64,000 bases of DNA from Phalacrocorax aristotelis. Its lineage: Eukaryota; Chordata; Aves; Suliformes; Phalacrocoracidae. The position numbers were made by a program, and so were the translations under genes. The notes beneath the pieces were generated by a model, which saw only the letters and a program-made list of their open reading frames with translations, was not told the DNA's origin and ran no database searches. How positions within the stretch are numbered: the first letter of the stretch is position 1; the number at the start of each line of letters is the position of its first letter. Positions 58,885-64,000 of this stretch are shown here, piece after piece. The stretch is from positions 67,066,733 through 67,130,732 of the forward strand of contig NC_134276.1 of the NCBI RefSeq assembly GCF_949628215.1. Direction: 5' to 3'.

Positions 58885-61800
58885 GTGAGTATTTTGTTTA
58901 CCTGTATACATATTAAAAATTACTGCCTCGGTCCTTTACTATCAAATTCAGCCCTGCAGTCTGCATCATTTGTTTGGATTTCTCTCCATGTAAAATCTTT
59001 GTGCTTTGCACCTCAGCAGGTAGCAAGCAGCTGTCTTCTGTGGTCCAAAAGGAAATGCAGAGGTCAGCTCTGACACTTTTGAAGTCCCTTCCTGAAAATG
59101 TGTGCTGCACCTTGTGTTGTGGAAGCATATAGCTGTTGTCCCATCCCGACCACACACAGAGAAATACAGCTTCAGCATCCCTTCGGGACCAGGAGGGGCA
59201 AGGGGGCATTGGGATGGGGGGAAGCAACACACCAGCAAGTAGTGGAACCTATAGAAAAATATTGCAAGTCCTTTCGTACAAGAGGCCCCTCCTGACATGT
59301 ACAGCCGGGTGCTGTGCTCTTTAATGGGAATCTGGTCAGAGACTGTGTTTGCAGGGAAAGCAGAGGAAAGAGCCATGGGGCTGCCCATGGGCAGCCCCAG
59401 TGCTATGGGGAAAGCTGGTAGGAGGAGGTACAGGGAGTGGGGAGAGGTGTCTCCTCAGGGAAAGCAGTGACAGAGCCGGCTGCAGTGCCCAGGGAAAAGT
59501 GGGACACACAAAGGTGGTGACCCATGTTAGTGACCTGCACCTCCGCCCTCTGCTGTCCCCTCTGCCTCCAGAAGCACCTGCTGGGGACAACAGGGATGGG
59601 ATGGGACAGGATGGGGGTCACTTCTCAGGCCACTGAATGCGAGAGAGACAATGGCCAGTTTTTCCAGGAAGCCGTATTGCTAAAGGATTCAGCTGTTTCT
59701 CTCTTGCCTGCAAAGTGTTTCTTTTCCTTTACAGCTTCTTAAGAAACAATAAAATGAACAGGATGGAACTCCCCTCCCACCTCATACAAATTTTCCTGGC
59801 AGGGCAGAATTTGCAGTTGTGCAACTATGTAAATGTTAAACCACAGCATATATTCTCTCATATAATGTTTTTGTTTTATCAAAATATTTATGGAAGATTA
59901 TATTATTTGAGAATTAAAATCTAATTTCCCACTGTTTTTTTTCCCAGAAAATGTTTTGGGATGCCTACTACGGTAAGGTGGCCTCTTGATTTCTCTCCTT
60001 CACAGCAGTGTCACACTATGAACATTAAGATTCAGCCCAATGCTGGTTTTCTGAGAGTTTCTAGCAGTTTATTCTACAAGAAACACCCAATCACTGTTTG
60101 TCATGTCTGTAGTAAAGCAGGAGGAAAAGTCTTGATATGAAAGGATTAAAAAAGTCATAAATAGGAAAAAACAGTTAAGGCTGCAAAGCAAATAAAAATT
60201 GAAGGTGAGTAGATGTTATCCTAGTAAATAAGTTATTCCTTTTCCTGAACTTAAGGCTGTACTGAAACGGCCTGAGACATGAGAAAATCTGCTTTGCTGA
60301 CATTATAAAGCAGCACAGCTTTACTAGCAAAACCTTCCAAATACAGACCTAGCACTTAAACCTGAGTGAGATAATAGGTGTTAAAAGCTACTGGGCTGTC
60401 TGCAAACTCTAGAAGCTGGCACTGCATCATCCCTTGGCAGCTGTCAAGCCAAAAAACAAATCTGTAAAACCTGAGGGGTTGATGTACCTAGGTGCCTCCT
60501 GAACAAGGAGCCTGGGGCACCAGCTTATTATGACTCTGCCTTAGACCCTGCCTCTTTTCTGCATGCCTCGTCTTAACGTTGTCTTTTGTTTTTTACATAG
60601 CTTTTATGCATTTCTAATCTTAGATTTAGACAGTGGATAAGGTGGTGGCAAAACCAGCAGTTAGTATTAATTTTCTGCAGAAGCCGCTAAAACACTGAGT
60701 CTGGGGAACCTTTACGTAGAAGAATCCCATCAGTGATATGCTATGAAGAATGATGCTAAATATCTGGCCTTTCATTACTTCTGTAAGAGTGGGATTAACT
60801 TCCGATTTCAGTCATTGGATGTTTGTACTAAGCACGTCATGCAGGCTTCCTCTCCAGTCTATGAAGAGAGAAGGGCAACTGGTTAAGGACAGTCCATCCA
60901 AACAAGCTTAGCCACAATCAGGATGCATTAATGGCTTTGGCCTCAGGGGTGGCTTCCTCGCTGTACTTAAAAGATATTACATCCTGCCTTCTTCCTACAG
61001 AACAGTAGTGTGTGTTTCCTTCTCTGTGATATCTTTTCTAACATTCTGAAGAGTGTTGTCATGCCTCTCTATGGCTTCTTTCCTCCTCACTAAACAAACC
61101 CACTTTTTCATCCTGTCCTCCAAAAATCTCATTTTCTAGACCTCTGGTATCTGTGTTGCTTTCCTTCCATATTCCGGGGTACAGTAGATAAATCTGCATT
61201 GTGAATAAAAGAGGGCTGGGGAGAAAGGTTGTGCACGACCTAACTGCTGGCTCACTGTTTTGCTGCTTTGTCTCTGTTCTCTACTGCTCCACCATGGTCT
61301 TTTCAGGTCAAAGCTGGTGTAGCGGCATCTTGCTCTAGCATGGATGTACGCTGTCAGGGCACTTGGCCAGAGGTCACACTTGTCCCTGACCCTGTTTTAT
61401 TGACAGTATAAACTTAGCTATTGATAACCTCTCTTTAAATATAATTTTCAAAACAGTTTTGTGCATGCTTTGTAGTAGTCTGTGTTTTCCTCGCTCACTT
61501 AATGACAATGTCATCTGAGACATTTCTATTCTATGATGTTCACTGGTTCCCCACTAGGTCCTTTATTCTGTAATACAATTAGATGTGATTGGTTTGGATT
61601 TTTTTTGATCTTGAAAAATGCATGTTGGTTGTTACTTGCCACCTTCTATTTTGCTGGGCACTTACAAACAGTTTAATCATTTCGGTAGCTTTCCAGTAAC
61701 AAAAATAATGCTGATTTCTCTGTAATTCCTTGAATCGTCTCTTTCCTCCTTTAATAAAGCTAGGTGCTTTTTTCCTAGTCTTACAGAACCTCATCTGACC

Positions 61801-63133
61801 TTAGACGCTTGTTGAGACTTCCTTACCTAGATTTGAGCATATATTTCAGAGGCTTGAAACCATCTAACTTACTTCAGGCTGTAGGTGCAGCACTTCCCTA
61901 GCTCCAGCTACCCACCACTGATGCTAGAGGTCCTCAACTCTACCTGCTCAGCTGTGCTGAGGGGAACCCCTCTAACCCACCCAAAAACCCTCCCAGGAGA
62001 CCTAAATTGTGCTGGTGGCAGCTAACTGCAGGTGGGGTGCAGGGTGAATGCTTTAAGCCAGTATTTTAGCGCTGCTAAAGCTAAGAGATACACGTGCCCA
62101 TAGCCTGAGCAGATGGCGGTTGGGTTTTTTCCCCAGTACTACGCAGAGTTTTCACCTTTCCATCCCTGATATCAATTATGGCAGCCCACTGACTGAAGTT
62201 AGCCTCTCTAATTAAATTTTAAATTTTAGAAAAATTGGAGAACACATCCTGGGTTAGGCTTTTCTGGCTTGCTGTCTGATTGCTCATGTCTACAATAAGC
62301 AGCTATTTGGAGAAATTTCCAAACTGGTTTGGAACATTTCCAGTGGCAGCTTAAAGGGAAACTGGCAGCTCTGCCTGGTGCTTCACCTGTAGTGAGGTAT
62401 CGTCTGGTTTCGATGTTTGGTTCATCAGAAGGACTAAGCTTGATAGTGTCCAAGCTGCTGTATTATTGTACAGATGTGTAAAAGGCAGATTTCCTCCTAG
62501 TTTCATGTTGCTCTCTGTATAATTTTGATGCCAGTTTTTTTTATCCATATATCCATATAATCTTTTTTTTTTTTATCCATATGCATAACAGCCTAACATG
62601 GGAGACCTAAACCACCAATCTCATATGACATTTGTAACAAGCACATGACCTGTAAGTCAGTGCTTTTCCCTGAAACAGAACATCTGTCCTCCAGAAGCAG
62701 GCTCTGCCTCTGGGCACCTCCTGGCCTCCTTGCCAGGGCCTGTGGCAGCACCTCCAGAAGCAGAGTCTTGGGATAAAATTACTCATGAGTAATTTTAAGA
62801 TTTCAAGAAATCAGATTTCTTAAACTAGGTAACAAGAATTAAGAAATTTAAAGAAAGTCTTCTTTAAAAAGAAAACTGCATTTTGGTGGGATGTAGCCCA
62901 TTTCCTTCCAATCTGCATTTTGCAATGCTTCTCCGAGCGGCTCGCATGCTGGGAAGGGGGCTGTGTAATTCAGGTCAGCAGCGGTGGTGACTCGTCCCTC
63001 TCTTGCGGCATTTCTGCAGGCGGCAGGAGGTGCTCGTCGAGCCCCTGCCAGCACAACGGCGTGTGCCAGGACAGCATTCGCGGCTACACCTGCACCTGTG
63101 CTGAGGGCTACGAGGGAGAGAACTGTGCTTTCG
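58721..63133 (+). CDS. PROZ: Vitamin K-dependent protein Z, 5' part (Gla, linker and EGF1 exons)
   Basis: Exons: 58721-58884, 59948-59972 and 63020-63133, all AG/GT with the phases of F7 and F10. The first gives propeptide [17 protein letters not shown] and a Gla domain [20 protein letters not shown], then [19 protein letters not shown]. The linker is [11 protein letters not shown]1 reads [19 protein letters not shown], then [13 protein letters not shown]. The CQDSI-GYTCTC-GYEG-NC pattern and AREVFEN match mammalian protein Z, and PROZ follows F10 in vertebrates. In mammals protein Z is a plasma pseudoprotease that brings the serpin ZPI to factor Xa on membranes. The EGF2 and protease-like exons are beyond the window, so loss of catalytic residues cannot be confirmed here. 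The leader exon is not settled (see 56753-57033). Confidence 0.93.
59948..59972 (+). CDS. PROZ: PROZ aromatic linker exon
   Basis: A 25-nt exon, KMFWDAYY plus one base, with acceptor TTCCCAG and donor GTAAGG. Length and phase equal the F7 and F10 linker exons. Confidence 0.9.
59973..61030. other. PROZ intron 3, first part
   Basis: About 1 kb of non-coding intron with no recognised element. Confidence 0.5.
61040..61800 (-). mobile_element. Ancient CR1/L3-type LINE remnants in PROZ intron 3
   Basis: Two patches look like old CR1-group sequence in minus orientation. About 61075-61180 has CACTAAACAAACCCAC and CATTTTCTAGACCTCTGG. About 61700-61800 has CTGTAATTCCTTGAATC, CTAGGTGC and TCCTAGTCTTACAGAACCTC. 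Order and spacing fit one truncated, heavily diverged element, but the middle is unrecognisable. Confidence 0.4.
63020..63133 (+). CDS. PROZ: PROZ EGF1 exon
   Basis: The acceptor TTTCTGCAG ends at 63019 and the donor GTAAGG is at 63134. It has six Cys and C-S-S-S-P-C as an O-glucose motif. It is markedly GC-richer than the other exons of the gene. Confidence 0.95.
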
Positions 63134-63439
63134 GTAAGGCATCGCCCCCTCTTCTGAGAAGCCCTGTCTATCCTATCCCCAGGAAGCCATACACAGCTCT
63201 CTCATTACAGCTGGTTATCAGTTTTTAGATTAAAGTACACAGTTCTCAGCAGAGCAGGGATGATTTGTGCCGCCTGGCTACTGAAATGTTATGGTATCCT
63301 GAGGGTATGAAGGCTGCCTCTTCCCGCTGAGCCTCCCTTGTCTGGGGATGCAGCAAAAGGGCTCATGGGTGGGCTCCAAAGGCAGCCCTTCCTTCAAGCC
63401 AGCAATGTGCGCTTGCAGCCCAGAAAGCCAACTGTATCC

Positions 63440-64000
63440 TGGGCTGCATGAAAAGCAGTGTGGCCAGCAGGTCGAGGGAGGTGGTTCTGACCCTCTGTTC
63501 TGGTGAGACCCCGCCTGGAGTCCTGTGTCCAGCTCTGGAGCTCTCGGCACAAGAAGGACATGGAGCTGTTGGAGCCGGTCCAGAGGAGGCCACAAAAATG
63601 ATCTGAGGGCTGGAGCACCTCTCCTACAAGGACAGGCTGAGGGACTTGGGGTTGTTCAGCCTGGAGAAGAGAAGGCTGTGGGGAGACCTTATTGTGGCCT
63701 TTCGGTACTTAAAGGGGGACTATAGGAAGAATGTGGGCAATCTCTTTAGCAAGGCCTGTTGTGACAGGACAAGGGGTAATGGTTTTAAACTAAAGGAGGG
63801 TAGATTTAGATGGGATATAAGGAAGAAAAGTTTTACAATGAGGGTGGTGAAACACTGGCACAGGTTGCCCAGAGAGGCGGTAGATGCCCCATCCCTGCAA
63901 ACATTCAAGGTCAGGCTGGACGGGGCTCTGAGCAACCTGGTCTAGTTGAAGATGTCCCTGCTCACTGCAGGGGGCTTGGACTAGGCGACCTCTACGGGTC
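63440..64000 (+). mobile_element. CR1 LINE (runs to the window edge) in PROZ intron 4
   Basis: Plus orientation. It starts near CTGGGCTGCATGAAAAG and carries the ORF2 end (CTGGAGTCCTGTGTCCAGCT, GGACATGGAGCTG) and the classic 3' part (CTCTCCTACAAGGACAGGCT, AACACTGGCACAGGTTGCCC, TGGACTAGGCGACCTCTA). The 3' tail lies beyond 64000. Confidence 0.93.

Overview
The window is avian nuclear DNA. It carries CR1 LINEs of several ages (including one with a readable reverse-transcriptase C-terminus) and a solo ERVL-type LTR of a kind common in birds. The gene order matches the vertebrate vitamin K-dependent clotting cluster MCF2L - F7 - F10 - PROZ, all on the + strand. The F10 protein is close to the chicken factor X I remember. 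The species cannot be fixed from the sequence.

Layout. 1-5.2 kb: the last five coding exons of MCF2L (a Dbl-family Rho GEF), ending in the SH3 domain and a Ser-rich tail. 5.2-14.4 kb: intergenic, with a microsatellite and a solo LTR bounded by a 5-bp duplication. 14.45-23.09 kb: complete F7, eight coding exons and 425 codons, including a short signal-peptide exon found by splice phase. 25.06-25.9 kb: CpG-rich F10 promoter with a pentamer repeat just before the start codon. 25.5-37.07 kb: complete F10, eight exons and 475 codons. 41.8-49.06 kb: remains of a second F10-like gene (EGF2, activation-peptide and two protease exons), clearly a pseudogene. 49-56.7 kb: intergenic. 58.7-63.13 kb: the first recognisable exons of PROZ (Gla, linker, EGF1); the rest lies beyond the right edge, which ends inside a CR1.

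The three clotting genes share one architecture: signal peptide and propeptide, Gla domain, 25-nt linker exon, EGF1, EGF2, connecting exon and a two-exon protease domain, with conserved splice phases. With tissue factor, factor VIIa activates factor X. Factor Xa makes thrombin. Protein Z, a pseudoprotease in mammals, helps ZPI shut down factor Xa on membranes. An initiator, its substrate and a negative regulator of that substrate therefore sit side by side.

The most unusual part is between F10 and PROZ. The F10-like relic has lost the activation cleavage site, the catalytic Ser and the frame at the catalytic His. It carries at least two degenerate copies of the EGF2 exon. A block of about 280 bp upstream of it is repeated upstream of PROZ, where it may hold leader or promoter sequence.
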